Shown piece by piece: positions 16,580 through 25,225 of a stretch of DNA of 64,000 nt. The notes under the pieces are model-generated. The model had not been told where the DNA came from, made no database searches, and worked only from the letters and a program-made list of their open reading frames with translations. Location of the stretch: the IMG/VR virus record IMGVR_UViG_3300047552_001147, positions 30,507 to 94,506 of that record; one strand, given 5' to 3'. The DNA comes from a virus. Position 1 is the stretch's first letter; each line of letters starts with the position of its first letter. The position numbers and the translations under genes are program-made.

Positions 16580-17754
16580 GAAGTGTTCACGACACCGCCA
16601 AAGGACGCTCTCCGGAGACGTCACTAACAACTGGAACAGTAGAGCAGTGTCTTCCGAGTAAGAAGGTCTACAAGGTTCTAGTAGACAACGATACGATCCG
16701 CTACTGCCGGTTGGTCTATACCGGAGTACAGACGGCGCTCAAGCAGGGAGACCGCGTTGTCATAATCAAGTGCGGATCAGCGGATTGGCTGATCTTGGGA
16801 ATGATTGACCCTGTTCCCGGACCGTCCGAGCCGTTCATTAACATCGACCTTGACGAGCAGTTCGCGGCAGATAGGGAAGAGTTCCTGTCAGGAAATCAGG
16901 TTGGGAACGACCCTGACTTCCGCCCAGTAGATAAGTTGGGACAGAAGGAGCCGCCGATCATGCCGGGTGACGCGCAGCTAGAGAACAGGTCCAAGACCTT
17001 CATTGGCCGTTCGCTCGTCCGCGTCTACTCCTTCGGCGACATCTTTGTGAAGGCCAGCGACATCTGCTTCACATACTACAACAAGAACAAGAACTGGATC
17101 TTGCAACGCGGTATGGGTCTTCTTCGAAGAACGTACGGCTACTCGGAAACGATCATAACGTCGATAGCCGGTCCGCTCAAAGGCAAGACGACTGTTACCG
17201 AGACGATCACCTTTGATCCAAAAACACTGGCACCGGATATATCGGTATCCGCCGGCGTCTCGTTACCTGAAACACCCGGCACCCTGCTAGAGGCCAGCCA
17301 GACAACTGCAGGATATCGTGCCGTCCACAAGGACGTGCTAGCTGTTGAGGTGGATCACAGTACCAAGACGCTTCGAGCATCAATGGCTGTTGGCGCCTCC
17401 AATATTGATCTCCAGGCTGGTACGTTCTTGAAAGAGAATGCTGGCACGTTCACAGACCCTGTGGTGATCGATACCGCTGTCGTCGCAAACGGCCTGCATC
17501 TTCGCCTTGGCGGCGGGTATGACATCGTCTATGACGAGCAAACGAACACGCTCGCTATCACAGGCATAAGCTCCAGAAACCAGGTTAAGCTGTCAGATCA
17601 GGCTTTATCCTTGGTGCGTGGAGAGCAGTCCTTAGTACTCTCGGACGATGGCCTGTCAGGAACTGTCCGGAATTTCCGGATGGTTGTCGAGGGCGAAAGT
17701 ATCGAGACCGCTGGCACGAAGTCCATCCAGGCCACAACGATCAGGCTGAACTAA
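16576..17754 (+). CDS. Tail spike / baseplate protein with N-terminal OB-fold
   Basis: The GTG start overlaps the polymerase stop (GTGA). Residues about 20-78 read as a small beta barrel (TGTVEQCLPSKKVYKVLVD ... GDRVVIIKC-GSADWLILGMI), the OB-fold of gpV/gp5-like spikes. The rest is beta-rich with repeated short strands, expected for a trimeric beta-helical shaft. The next gene encodes the matching PAAR tip. Role: central baseplate needle that punctures the host envelope. Family match is by pattern, not search. Confidence 0.7.
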   Translation: MRSVHDTAKGRSPETSLTTGTVEQCLPSKKVYKVLVDNDTIRYCRLVYTGVQTALKQGDRVVIIKCGSADWLILGMIDPVPGPSEPFINIDLDEQFAADREEFLSGNQVGNDPDFRPVDKLGQKEPPIMPGDAQLENRSKTFIGRSLVRVYSFGDIFVKASDICFTYYNKNKNWILQRGMGLLRRTYGYSETIITSIAGPLKGKTTVTETITFDPKTLAPDISVSAGVSLPETPGTLLEASQTTAGYRAVHKDVLAVEVDHSTKTLRASMAVGASNIDLQAGTFLKENAGTFTDPVVIDTAVVANGLHLRLGGGYDIVYDEQTNTLAITGISSRNQVKLSDQALSLVRGEQSLVLSDDGLSGTVRNFRMVVEGESIETAGTKSIQATTIRLN

Positions 17755-18047
17755 TGAATCTATCAAAAGTAGGCGATATCGGCGAGGGTGTCTGCCCTAA
17801 CCACAAATCCGCCCAGGCGTATACCACTGTTTTTCAGACAGGCGCCCCGTCAGTGCTGATTAACGGCCAACCCGCTGCTACCGTCGAAACAGTGGGTATT
17901 GCGACCTGCGGACACCCAACAGTGGCCCTAACAGGCAGCGCAACCGTGTTTATTGAGGGGAAACCGGCCCACCGAGTGGGGGACACTGGGGCGAACTACG
18001 GACCATATACGGCGGTATCTGGCTCTGGGAACGTTATACTTGGTTGA
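17754..18047 (+). CDS. PAAR-repeat spike-tip protein
   Basis: The 97-residue product shows PAAR features: VGDIGEGVCPNH, VLINGQPAATVETVG, ATCGHPTVALTGSATVFIEGKPAHRVGDTG, with Cys/His residues placed for one zinc ion. PAAR proteins form the sharp cone on the tip of phage and type VI spikes. The start overlaps the spike gene stop (TAATG), which fits the expected partnership. Confidence 0.88.
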   Translation: MNLSKVGDIGEGVCPNHKSAQAYTTVFQTGAPSVLINGQPAATVETVGIATCGHPTVALTGSATVFIEGKPAHRVGDTGANYGPYTAVSGSGNVILG

Positions 18048-18069
18048 ATCAACTTTTTAGCTCACTGAC

Positions 18070-18423
18070 ATGACACAAGCAAACACCGGCCGAATCTTCT
18101 TCAATTCTGATAAGTCACCCTCAGCACCGTTGCAGGTAGCTCTAGGTAACTTCCCCACTAGTGGTGTTAAGAACGTCCTCTTCAGAAACGTGGGGGATTC
18201 TCTTATCTACGCCAGAGGGCGTGCAAACACTACAGCCACCTCACCAGACGTGTCATTGATGCCTAAGCATGGCGGAGTCATCTCCCTCATCGGCACAGCC
18301 GGGCAGCCGGCGTACATCGAGTTCTGGAAGAGATTTGATCCGAGATTTGTCAACATTCACGACAGCTCGGCAGTTGTGAATGAGAAACCCGGTATTGTAG
18401 AAATTGAAGGTATTCAAGGGTGA
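18070..18423 (+). CDS. Hypothetical virion-type protein (117 aa)
   Basis: The sequence is beta-rich with Gly and Pro turns (FPTSGVKNVLFRNVGDSLIY, AYIEFWKRFDPRFV). It sits directly after the PAAR gene and before the 562-residue protein, so a baseplate or tail role is likely from position. No family recognised. Confidence 0.55.
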   Translation: MTQANTGRIFFNSDKSPSAPLQVALGNFPTSGVKNVLFRNVGDSLIYARGRANTTATSPDVSLMPKHGGVISLIGTAGQPAYIEFWKRFDPRFVNIHDSSAVVNEKPGIVEIEGIQG

Positions 18424-18427
18424 TTAG

Positions 18428-20116
18428 ATGAGTACTCACTTTAATGGCGAGCCGCTGTTCTTTGAGAAGGCCCCGATTGTTAAGCTGGCCCGCACTAAGC
18501 TAGGGGATGATCCGAAGCAGTGGGAGTCCGACATCCTGGAAGTCCTTCACCAGCAGCACCCATACATGCTGGACACCAACATCAGCATCAACATGAAGAA
18601 AGTTGATGCGGAGAGCGGTACAGGTATCGGCGCTATCGTGCTCGACGGTAAGATCAACGTTCCCATCGTCATTCATAACTACAGAATGGCGCCGCTGGAC
18701 GTCTTCCTTAACGACACAGAAGTGGTCCCGCTAACTCGTGAGAGAATCGAGCGGGCCATGAAGACGCTGGCCATTGGTAAGCCGGTAACCCCGTCCAAGG
18801 GCGAGGCGACCGATAGTTCTATCACGCACATGACTACCCCGCCTTATGACGGGAAGTACACGTTCGCTAGCAACCTATCGTACACCAAAGCCGAGTTCGC
18901 TTCGGCAATCAACCACACATTCAATGAGACCGGCTTCGTCCTCGATATCGCCAACAACGATCTCTGGAAAGAGGCCCTGAACTCTTACCTGACAAGTGCT
19001 CTAGAACAAGAAAAGACCGCACAGACCGGTCCAAAGTACTTCCTTGAAGAAAAAGCTCCGTTCCAGCACCAGCTTACAAAAGAGGCTGGCATTTATTCCG
19101 TACCGACTAGTAAGGGCGACAAAGTTGGCGTTCTCGTTCCTATCACAGAAAAGCTGGCAAGCTCTACAGATCGCTGGCTGTTTGTTTCCCTAGACGGTGG
19201 ATACATTCCGCTGGCTGATCCAACGATCCCGTTCAAACCGGTAGAACACGTAAAAGTTGCTAGAAAAGAACCCGTCAGCGGCTCCGGAATCTTCGTAGCC
19301 AATAACGGTAAGCTGCAAGCAACTGAGATATTCGATGTCATCTGCAAGCTCGGCTCTGGCGACGTTCTTCTCAAGGACATCCATGGGCGGGAATGCCGGA
19401 TGGTCAAGTCCGCTAATGTGGACCGCATTCAGATGGGCGGAGGCCTCCTAGTCGTGCCGGAGAACTATATGTTCCTGCCGACGACGGAGCGCCTGAGCCT
19501 GACGCACGTTAAGGTAGCAAACCTGCTTGAGGATGGTTCTGACCGCATCACGGTTAGAAACCAAAACTCTCGTTTGCTATTCAGCAGTGGCAAGCTTTGG
19601 GAGTTCGGTGATCTGCTGTCTAAAGAGGGCAGCTATCCTGATGAAGTTCTGAACGCGCTGTCACCTTATTTTGATGACCAATCTTTGCAACTGTTGCTGA
19701 CGATTCCAACCGGCCAGCAACGTACGTTTACAGTTAAGACCGCCGGCATTGATAAGACAGCTTCAGCTGATGTAGCCGTTCCGGTTATCAGTCGCGAATC
19801 GATCGCGGCTATTAACCAGGCAGCCGCTGTTATCGATCGCAAGGCCGCTGGCTTCCTTAAGATCGCCGCCAATGAGGCGAGCGAAACTGTAGACACACTG
19901 CTAGGCCTCAACTTCCTCAACAAGTCCAATCTTCACAAATTCGTGGAGAACATGGACAAGGTTGGCGAAGCACGCCAAATCGTGGGACAGCTTCTCATAG
20001 CCTCCCGCCTTGGCCTGGATGTGGATGACGCTCCGCTACGGACGGCGTTCTTCGCTCTAGATGAAGTTGAACAGGACCTTCAGCAGCTGTATAACGTTAC
20101 TACCGTTAACAACTAG
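18428..20116 (+). CDS. Large virion-module protein (562 aa), unknown fold
   Basis: I do not recognise the family. The N-terminus (LFFEKAPIVKLARTK) and later segments (QEKTAQTG, LTKEAGIY, TVKTAGIDKTASADV, FLKIAANEAS) repeat the Lys-x-Ala motif typical of this phage's structural proteins. Helices at the C-terminus (about 455-560) follow a mixed alpha/beta centre. It is in the same operon as the RNA polymerase, spike and terminase, so it may be a tail or internal virion protein. Confidence 0.6.
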   Translation: MSTHFNGEPLFFEKAPIVKLARTKLGDDPKQWESDILEVLHQQHPYMLDTNISINMKKVDAESGTGIGAIVLDGKINVPIVIHNYRMAPLDVFLNDTEVVPLTRERIERAMKTLAIGKPVTPSKGEATDSSITHMTTPPYDGKYTFASNLSYTKAEFASAINHTFNETGFVLDIANNDLWKEALNSYLTSALEQEKTAQTGPKYFLEEKAPFQHQLTKEAGIYSVPTSKGDKVGVLVPITEKLASSTDRWLFVSLDGGYIPLADPTIPFKPVEHVKVARKEPVSGSGIFVANNGKLQATEIFDVICKLGSGDVLLKDIHGRECRMVKSANVDRIQMGGGLLVVPENYMFLPTTERLSLTHVKVANLLEDGSDRITVRNQNSRLLFSSGKLWEFGDLLSKEGSYPDEVLNALSPYFDDQSLQLLLTIPTGQQRTFTVKTAGIDKTASADVAVPVISRESIAAINQAAAVIDRKAAGFLKIAANEASETVDTLLGLNFLNKSNLHKFVENMDKVGEARQIVGQLLIASRLGLDVDDAPLRTAFFALDEVEQDLQQLYNVTTVNN

Positions 20117-20136
20117 CGTCTGCTTGTGAGGTTTCA

Positions 20137-21183
20137 ATGGGCCACTCTAGGCCCCAAATTGCTAAAGAGTTCCGCATCAATGAGCGGACACTCTGTTGGC
20201 TAGAACAGACTGGTCGGCTCCATCTTGAGTGGAAGCCGTTAAACGGCCTGCTAACTTGTGAGCTAGACGACGACGCTCGTCGAGTGCTCGCTTGTGCTGC
20301 CGTGTCTGTTACAGCGCTGGATAACGTCCTGCCTTTCCAGCGGTTCCTCATTCTCAGAACGCTCCAGCTTCCTGCCGACGAGCAGTACCAGGAGCTGCTA
20401 GACCGCAACATCTTTGCGCCAGCTGGCTTTAGCTTAGAAGCTATCACCGCTATCAGAGAGCAGATAATTGATCGGCTTCCGCTGGTTGTGCGCCGATTTG
20501 TGAAGACTAATCGCCCGCCAGAGACAGACGAAGAGCGGCAATGGCTAGACGGTGTGCTGGATGCGTGTGAGGTTCACCTCGCGTACCACCACCCAGACCT
20601 AGAGCAATCGTTCCAGTTCATGCCGAATCCGGAGTACAAGGAAGCGGTGGATTGCGCGGTTAGCACCAAATCGAGCTACGCAGACATTCAGAAATTCTTG
20701 ATTGATGTGCTAGGATTGCGGGTATCTGTGGAGGGAATCGCCTTCTATCAGCAGCTCTTCCACGACATCAACATCGTGTCGACAGACAATCTGCGGATGT
20801 ACCTAAAGAAGGTCAAGCCTTCTCTCAGATCGCGCATGGCTCTTGCTGTTAGCAGCTCGATTGATACCTTCAGAGTCAAGAGCGGCATCGACGACAAGTT
20901 TGAAGTCGACAAGGTCATGTCCGTCTTCAAGGACGACCTGATCAACGATCTGCTCAAGATGCTGAACAATAAAGCGCCAGAATCTGAGAAGGCATTCAAC
21001 AACACGCTGCGAAGTCTGGTTATTGTTTTGGACCGCATGGACCGGATCAAAAGCGCAAACACCAAGTCTGGCAACGGCGTCCCTCAGTTCTTCAAGACAA
21101 TCAAAGTCTCAGCCCAACCATCTAACGAGATGAAGATCTTCCAGCTACCATCTCCTGTTAAGGACAGCGCACAGTCACAATGA
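20137..21183 (+). CDS. Candidate small terminase or DNA-binding partner of TerL
   Basis: The gene lies directly upstream of TerL and overlaps it by 4 bases. The N-terminus (SRPQIAKEFRINERTLCWLEQTGRL) reads as a helix-turn-helix, as in small terminase subunits that recognise phage DNA. The remaining about 310 residues are helical. At 348 residues it is longer than typical TerS (150-200). Function is inferred from the HTH and position. Confidence 0.5.
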   Translation: MGHSRPQIAKEFRINERTLCWLEQTGRLHLEWKPLNGLLTCELDDDARRVLACAAVSVTALDNVLPFQRFLILRTLQLPADEQYQELLDRNIFAPAGFSLEAITAIREQIIDRLPLVVRRFVKTNRPPETDEERQWLDGVLDACEVHLAYHHPDLEQSFQFMPNPEYKEAVDCAVSTKSSYADIQKFLIDVLGLRVSVEGIAFYQQLFHDINIVSTDNLRMYLKKVKPSLRSRMALAVSSSIDTFRVKSGIDDKFEVDKVMSVFKDDLINDLLKMLNNKAPESEKAFNNTLRSLVIVLDRMDRIKSANTKSGNGVPQFFKTIKVSAQPSNEMKIFQLPSPVKDSAQSQ

Positions 21184-23000
21184 CTAGCTTTGGTGTGTCG
21201 CAAGTAATGCCGGTTGTTGATCTAATTGAACAACTGGCCGCAGCCGAAAACAGCGGAGAGATTGATGCAGACCGCTTCAACTGGGCAAAGTACAATGAGG
21301 CTGCCGAGAGGCTAGCCGAAGAGCTGTCTGAAGAGGCGCAGAAGAACCAACAGGACGCGCTAGACAACCTGACACCAGAGTCGGTAGCGCTTACGACATT
21401 GTCCGGTATTGTTGCCGGACTACTTACGGTAGATCAGCTGGCGTTCTCTTTCGAGGGCCGCGACTATATTCGTGGGCTATATGACCTTGTTGAGGAGTAC
21501 CCGGTCGGATGCCGTAATCAGATATGGCAGGCTGGACGTCAGGTAGAGAAGTCAACGACCCAATCGGCCAAGTCTATCGCGCTGGGGATAGCGTACCCGA
21601 CATACAAGACGCTCTACATCGCGCCTAGATTCGACCAGGTCACTGTGTTCTCACAGCAGCGCTTCAAGCCCATGTGCGAGGATTCAAAAGACATTGTCGG
21701 TCGCTGGATAGATCAGCACAGAATGCTGTGGCAGGTTGGTGCTAAGCAGTTTATGAACGGATCGTTCTTTAACTTCCGCTCCTGCTACTTGAATGCCGAC
21801 GGCGCTCGTGGTATTTCAGCTCACCATCTAATGATCGACGAGATCCAAGACGTTGTCTCAGATGCCGTACCTATTCTTGAACAAACCCAGTCGCACGCCT
21901 CCAAGGAACTGAAGTTCAACACGTACGCCGGCACTCCAAAGACCAACAGTAACGTCATCACACGACGATTCAAGAACAGTTGTCAGTTCGAGTGGCTGAT
22001 TAAGTGCGACCACTGCAACCACTGGAACTTCCCGGATGACAATATTGTCGGGGAGACGTTCTTCATGTGCGTCAGATGCTCTCGGGACATTCGTCCAGCT
22101 AACGGACAATGGGTTCCTGCGAGACCAGAGCTTCTAGACAAGTGCTGGGGATTCCGGCTACCACAGCTGATCGTACCATTCAAGACGCACGCGGATATCC
22201 TTGCAACCAAGCACGACCCGCAGGTATCACGTCGCCAATACTTCAACGAGTGTCTTGGGCTGTCATATGACGAGGGCGAGCTCGTTCTGGTTGAGCGCGA
22301 CCTTATCGAGGCTTGCGCCGCCGGTGATGGTCAACCTATGTGGGCGCCGTCTAGGGCGCACTCCATGACCATCCCCAAGTTTATGGGCGTGGACTACGGA
22401 ACTGCGGAAGGCGAGAAGCCGTCGTGGAGCGTGATAACCGTTGGCTTCATGAATGCTATGGGCCAATTCCAGGTCATCTTCATGGAGAAACTGGTAGGCG
22501 AGAAAGCCAACCTATCTAAGCAGCCGGAATACATCAACAAGGTTGCCCGATCGTTCGGTGTGACCTGGATGGGTACAGACTGGGGATTCGGCGCACCGCT
22601 GAACCAGAGACTGGTCGATGAATTTGACTGGCCGCGATATGAGGGTCGACGTATCTTGATGGAAATGCAGTACGTCAAGCAGAAGCTTAAGGCCCAGTGG
22701 AACCCACAGGCCCAGCGGTACATGATCGACCGTAACCAGTCGATGACCGACTTCATTGACCGCATCCGAACTAAAAAAGTGGTCTTCTTCCACTATGACC
22801 AGTTCAAACACTTCACAAGCGATTTCACGTCGATCTTCATTGAATTTGACCCTGACCATGGGACGATGAAGTACGATCACGATCTGCCGGACGACGCCTT
22901 CCACTCTGCCAACTACGCGTACATGACAGCGCTGCAGTATTACGGCCAGCTGGTCAACACATCACTGCCAGATACGAACGGGTTCGAAGAGCCGTTGTAA
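21180..23000 (+). CDS. Terminase large subunit (TerL)
   Basis: The 606-residue product has the ATPase motor followed by the packaging nuclease. Walker A is GRQVEKST (about 119-126), Walker B is LMIDEIQDV (about 216-224), a Cys4 ribbon follows (CDHC ... CVRC), and the RNase H-like nuclease has Asp in VDYGT (about 404), TDWGFG (about 465) and DDAFHSANY (about 571). It cuts concatemeric DNA and pumps it through the portal. It is the last gene of the block and ends at a terminator. The Glu in place of Gly in Walker A is known in many phage terminases. Confidence 0.93.
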   Translation: MTSFGVSQVMPVVDLIEQLAAAENSGEIDADRFNWAKYNEAAERLAEELSEEAQKNQQDALDNLTPESVALTTLSGIVAGLLTVDQLAFSFEGRDYIRGLYDLVEEYPVGCRNQIWQAGRQVEKSTTQSAKSIALGIAYPTYKTLYIAPRFDQVTVFSQQRFKPMCEDSKDIVGRWIDQHRMLWQVGAKQFMNGSFFNFRSCYLNADGARGISAHHLMIDEIQDVVSDAVPILEQTQSHASKELKFNTYAGTPKTNSNVITRRFKNSCQFEWLIKCDHCNHWNFPDDNIVGETFFMCVRCSRDIRPANGQWVPARPELLDKCWGFRLPQLIVPFKTHADILATKHDPQVSRRQYFNECLGLSYDEGELVLVERDLIEACAAGDGQPMWAPSRAHSMTIPKFMGVDYGTAEGEKPSWSVITVGFMNAMGQFQVIFMEKLVGEKANLSKQPEYINKVARSFGVTWMGTDWGFGAPLNQRLVDEFDWPRYEGRRILMEMQYVKQKLKAQWNPQAQRYMIDRNQSMTDFIDRIRTKKVVFFHYDQFKHFTSDFTSIFIEFDPDHGTMKYDHDLPDDAFHSANYAYMTALQYYGQLVNTSLPDTNGFEEPL

Positions 23001-23004
23001 AATA

Positions 23005-23030
23005 GATGGCAGGGTGTTACCCCCGCCATC
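23005..23030. terminator. Bidirectional terminator between TerL and the minus-strand block
   Basis: GATGGC-A-GGG-TGTTA-CCCCC-GCCATC forms a stem of about nine pairs. On the minus strand it is followed by TATTTT. It lies between convergent stop codons four bases away on each side. Confidence 0.75.
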
Positions 23031-23034
23031 TGTA

Positions 23035-23202
23035 TTACTTGCTTGTCTCTTGGCTGCTGGTGTGGCAACTCACAGAGCAGCGCACACCAGTCAAAGACAG
23101 GAAGATGAGCGCGATGAGCAGTAGAACAATGCTCTCCACGAGAGACATGTTGTTTCTCCACATCTTACGCTCTTCTTGCCACCAGTCGCGCAGCTTCTTC
23201 AT
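23035..23202 (-). CDS. Small single-pass membrane protein (55 aa)
   Basis: ATG 23202 overlaps the upstream stop (ATGA). A positively charged head of about 18 residues precedes a membrane helix (VESIVLLLIALIFLSLTG) and a short tail with two Cys. The charge pattern predicts an N-in, C-out topology. A holin, spanin or exclusion role is possible, but no lysis enzyme is adjacent. Confidence 0.5.
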   Translation of the reverse strand: MKKLRDWWQEERKMWRNNMSLVESIVLLLIALIFLSLTGVRCSVSCHTSSQETSK

Positions 23203-23516
23203 CTGCTCTTGGCCTCGCAGTCGCAGCACACGGTTTGTTTGCCGATGTATCCCTGGTACAGGGCTTTAACCTCTACCGCATACTGTAGAGGTCTCCTTGT
23301 CCTGCAAACAGGGCAAACAAACGAGACACAACGAACAACCTCTTGTAGGAAGTTGTTAGCAATTCTGTCCGCCGACTTCTCATCACGAGAGACCATCAAA
23401 GTCAGTACATCAATCAACTGCTGCGCTGAACCCGTCGGGTTGGCGAAATCACTGTCCCAAGGTAGAGAAGCAATTTCTCCAGCGCTTAGGCCAATAACGT
23501 AGACGTCGCTACTCAT
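23199..23516 (-). CDS. Small protein with C-terminal zinc ribbon (105 aa)
   Basis: CPVC and CCDC about 30 residues apart near the C-terminus form a Cys4 zinc ribbon. The N-terminal 60 residues are helical. Overlaps of 4 bases on both sides. Unknown function. Confidence 0.5.
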   Translation of the reverse strand: MSSDVYVIGLSAGEIASLPWDSDFANPTGSAQQLIDVLTLMVSRDEKSADRIANNFLQEVVRCVSFVCPVCRTRRPLQYAVEVKALYQGYIGKQTVCCDCEAKSR

Positions 23517-23770
23517 TTCTTCCTCCGCTTTCTAGGGCGAATCAAGCGCACCTCGCTTTGCTTGGTGCAGCACTCCACGGTCTCCACAACGTTCCCGCTC
23601 CTCATCTCGATGTACAGTGGGATATGTCCGCACTCGCTGCGGAGCGCGTCCAGCACCCACATCTCAATCTGTCGCTTCGCCGCGTCGTTGTCCGCCTTCT
23701 TGTGGAAGGCCTCAAACGACACGTCGATGACAGCGGTCAATATCAGTCGGGACAGCTTGGCTTTAGCCAT
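23513..23770 (-). CDS. Small basic protein (85 aa)
   Basis: A mixed alpha/beta sequence ends in a strongly basic tail (RLIRPRKRRKK) that could bind nucleic acid. It is downstream of the NAD-salvage pair in the same operon. No family recognised. Confidence 0.5.
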   Translation of the reverse strand: MAKAKLSRLILTAVIDVSFEAFHKKADNDAAKRQIEMWVLDALRSECGHIPLYIEMRSGNVVETVECCTKQSEVRLIRPRKRRKK

Positions 23771-23778
23771 TGGAGCGA

Positions 23779-25224
23779 CTACAATCCGCTCCGCACGCGG
23801 TCACGGATCTCCGCGTACGTCTGCTCGTTGTGGAGCTGGCCGTTCGAGAACACCTTGCGGAACGCGCAGCTTGTCACGTCAGTCTTCTTCGCGTTCTGCT
23901 TCAACGTGAAACGACCGTTCTGATCGTGATAGACGGCCAAGAGGCCCTTGGCGGACTTCTTGGTACCGTTATCAGTCACAGGATTCTTGAAGATCTCACG
24001 CGCCTCATTGCCGACTTCGACGTAGGTGGCCTTCATCGCCCAACCGAGAGTGTCTCTCGTGTTGTACTGGTAGGTGTAGCTACCGATTCCGGCCACCCAG
24101 TTGGTCGACGCGAACCCCTGCTGCATCAGTCGCTCGCAGATAGCCGCCGCCAGCTCTCTGGTGATAGAGTCACCGTAGATCAGGCCGATGTGGGGATCGA
24201 GGACCTTGAATCCCTTGCTGTTCGTAGTGCCTCCGAAGAGTTCCCACAGCAGCTGGATTGAGCCCTTCTTCTCCACTTCGGTTTCCCCGTCAGGATCGCC
24301 ACAGATGATCTCCAGAGGAGTCTTCTTGGAGCTGTCTGGACGGATGACGACCTTGCCCGCACGGGCCATGATCTCCGACTTGAGCGTCGGAAGGATCTCG
24401 GTCAAAACCTTCCAGTAGTCCCAGGTGTCCGAGACGATGGACACGATCCCCTTGGGGTACAGATCGAGGATGCGGCGGAACGTGTCCACCTCAGACTCTC
24501 TCGTACCTGCACACATGACACTGTGTTCCGTCGCCGGAACAGAGAATCCTGTGATCCCTCTCGGAGCATGGTAGTACTTCGAGAGGAATGAGGTGGCCGG
24601 AACAGTGTCAGAGCCGTCGAAGGACAGGAGATGTCCCGCCCCGCTGGTCTTGGCCGTTTCGAGCGAGCTCATTCCACGGAAACTGAAGTCGTGCCCCTGG
24701 AAGTTGACGGACGCAGCTTCATCAGAGGTCATGTCAGCGTATCTGGTGAAGATCTGCCGATAGTGTCTTGCGATGGTTGCTGATGTGCACGGCTGCCAGA
24801 TCGTAGCCGACATGATGGTTTCCAGGTAGTTGACCAACCAGAAAGCATCAGGTACCGTGTTCATCATGACAAGCGAGGGAACGCCGGCAGGAACCACCGA
24901 ACCTTCCGGCAACGCCCAGATCTCGATCGGCAGGCCTGAGTGTCTTCCCAGCAGCCGGAGGTGATAGTCGTTCGGTCTTACCCCGAGAGCTGCCTCCATC
25001 ATATCCGCAAAATCGCCGATGTTCATTCGCTCCAAGAACGGGACCAGGTACTCCTTCAGGAAGTACTGCAGTCCGAAGAACACCACCGCTTCCTCGCCGG
25101 TAGGGTCCTTGATGCGACACTTCCGGGGAGTAAAGTTGGAGAACACCAACTTGGTGCCATCCGGGTATTGCCGACGGTGGTCGGCCTTGTACCAGTCAAT
25201 CAGATTCAGTGAGTTGTCAGTCAC
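23779..25224 (-). CDS. nadV: Nicotinamide phosphoribosyltransferase-family enzyme (NadV/Namat-like)
   Basis: I chose GTG 25224, one base after the upstream stop (481 residues, as expected for the family); a longer frame runs into the upstream gene. Family landmarks: DWYKADHRRQYPDG at the N-terminus, GLQYFLKEYL, PEGSVVPAGVPSL, FSFRGMSSLETA, FDGSDTVPA, VPATEHS with the catalytic His at 234, VSDTWD and VIRPDSS. NAMPT joins nicotinamide to PRPP to give NMN. In the published phage NARP1 pathway a family member (Namat) instead joins nicotinamide to ADP-ribose pyrophosphate to give NAD+. The tight coupling to a PRPP-synthetase-like gene fits NARP1. The two activities cannot be told apart from sequence by eye. 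Confidence 0.88.
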   Translation of the reverse strand: MTDNSLNLIDWYKADHRRQYPDGTKLVFSNFTPRKCRIKDPTGEEAVVFFGLQYFLKEYLVPFLERMNIGDFADMMEAALGVRPNDYHLRLLGRHSGLPIEIWALPEGSVVPAGVPSLVMMNTVPDAFWLVNYLETIMSATIWQPCTSATIARHYRQIFTRYADMTSDEAASVNFQGHDFSFRGMSSLETAKTSGAGHLLSFDGSDTVPATSFLSKYYHAPRGITGFSVPATEHSVMCAGTRESEVDTFRRILDLYPKGIVSIVSDTWDYWKVLTEILPTLKSEIMARAGKVVIRPDSSKKTPLEIICGDPDGETEVEKKGSIQLLWELFGGTTNSKGFKVLDPHIGLIYGDSITRELAAAICERLMQQGFASTNWVAGIGSYTYQYNTRDTLGWAMKATYVEVGNEAREIFKNPVTDNGTKKSAKGLLAVYHDQNGRFTLKQNAKKTDVTSCAFRKVFSNGQLHNEQTYAEIRDRVRSGL

Positions 25225-25225
25225 G

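Noticed and set aside
16773-16795. GCGGATCAGC ... GGCTGATC as another palindrome copy
   Set aside because: The arms are in the opposite order and the spacing differs from the 7-7-7 pattern.
18047-18060. GTTGAATCAAC followed by five T as a terminator after the PAAR gene
   Set aside because: The palindrome leaves almost no loop, so a stable hairpin is unlikely.
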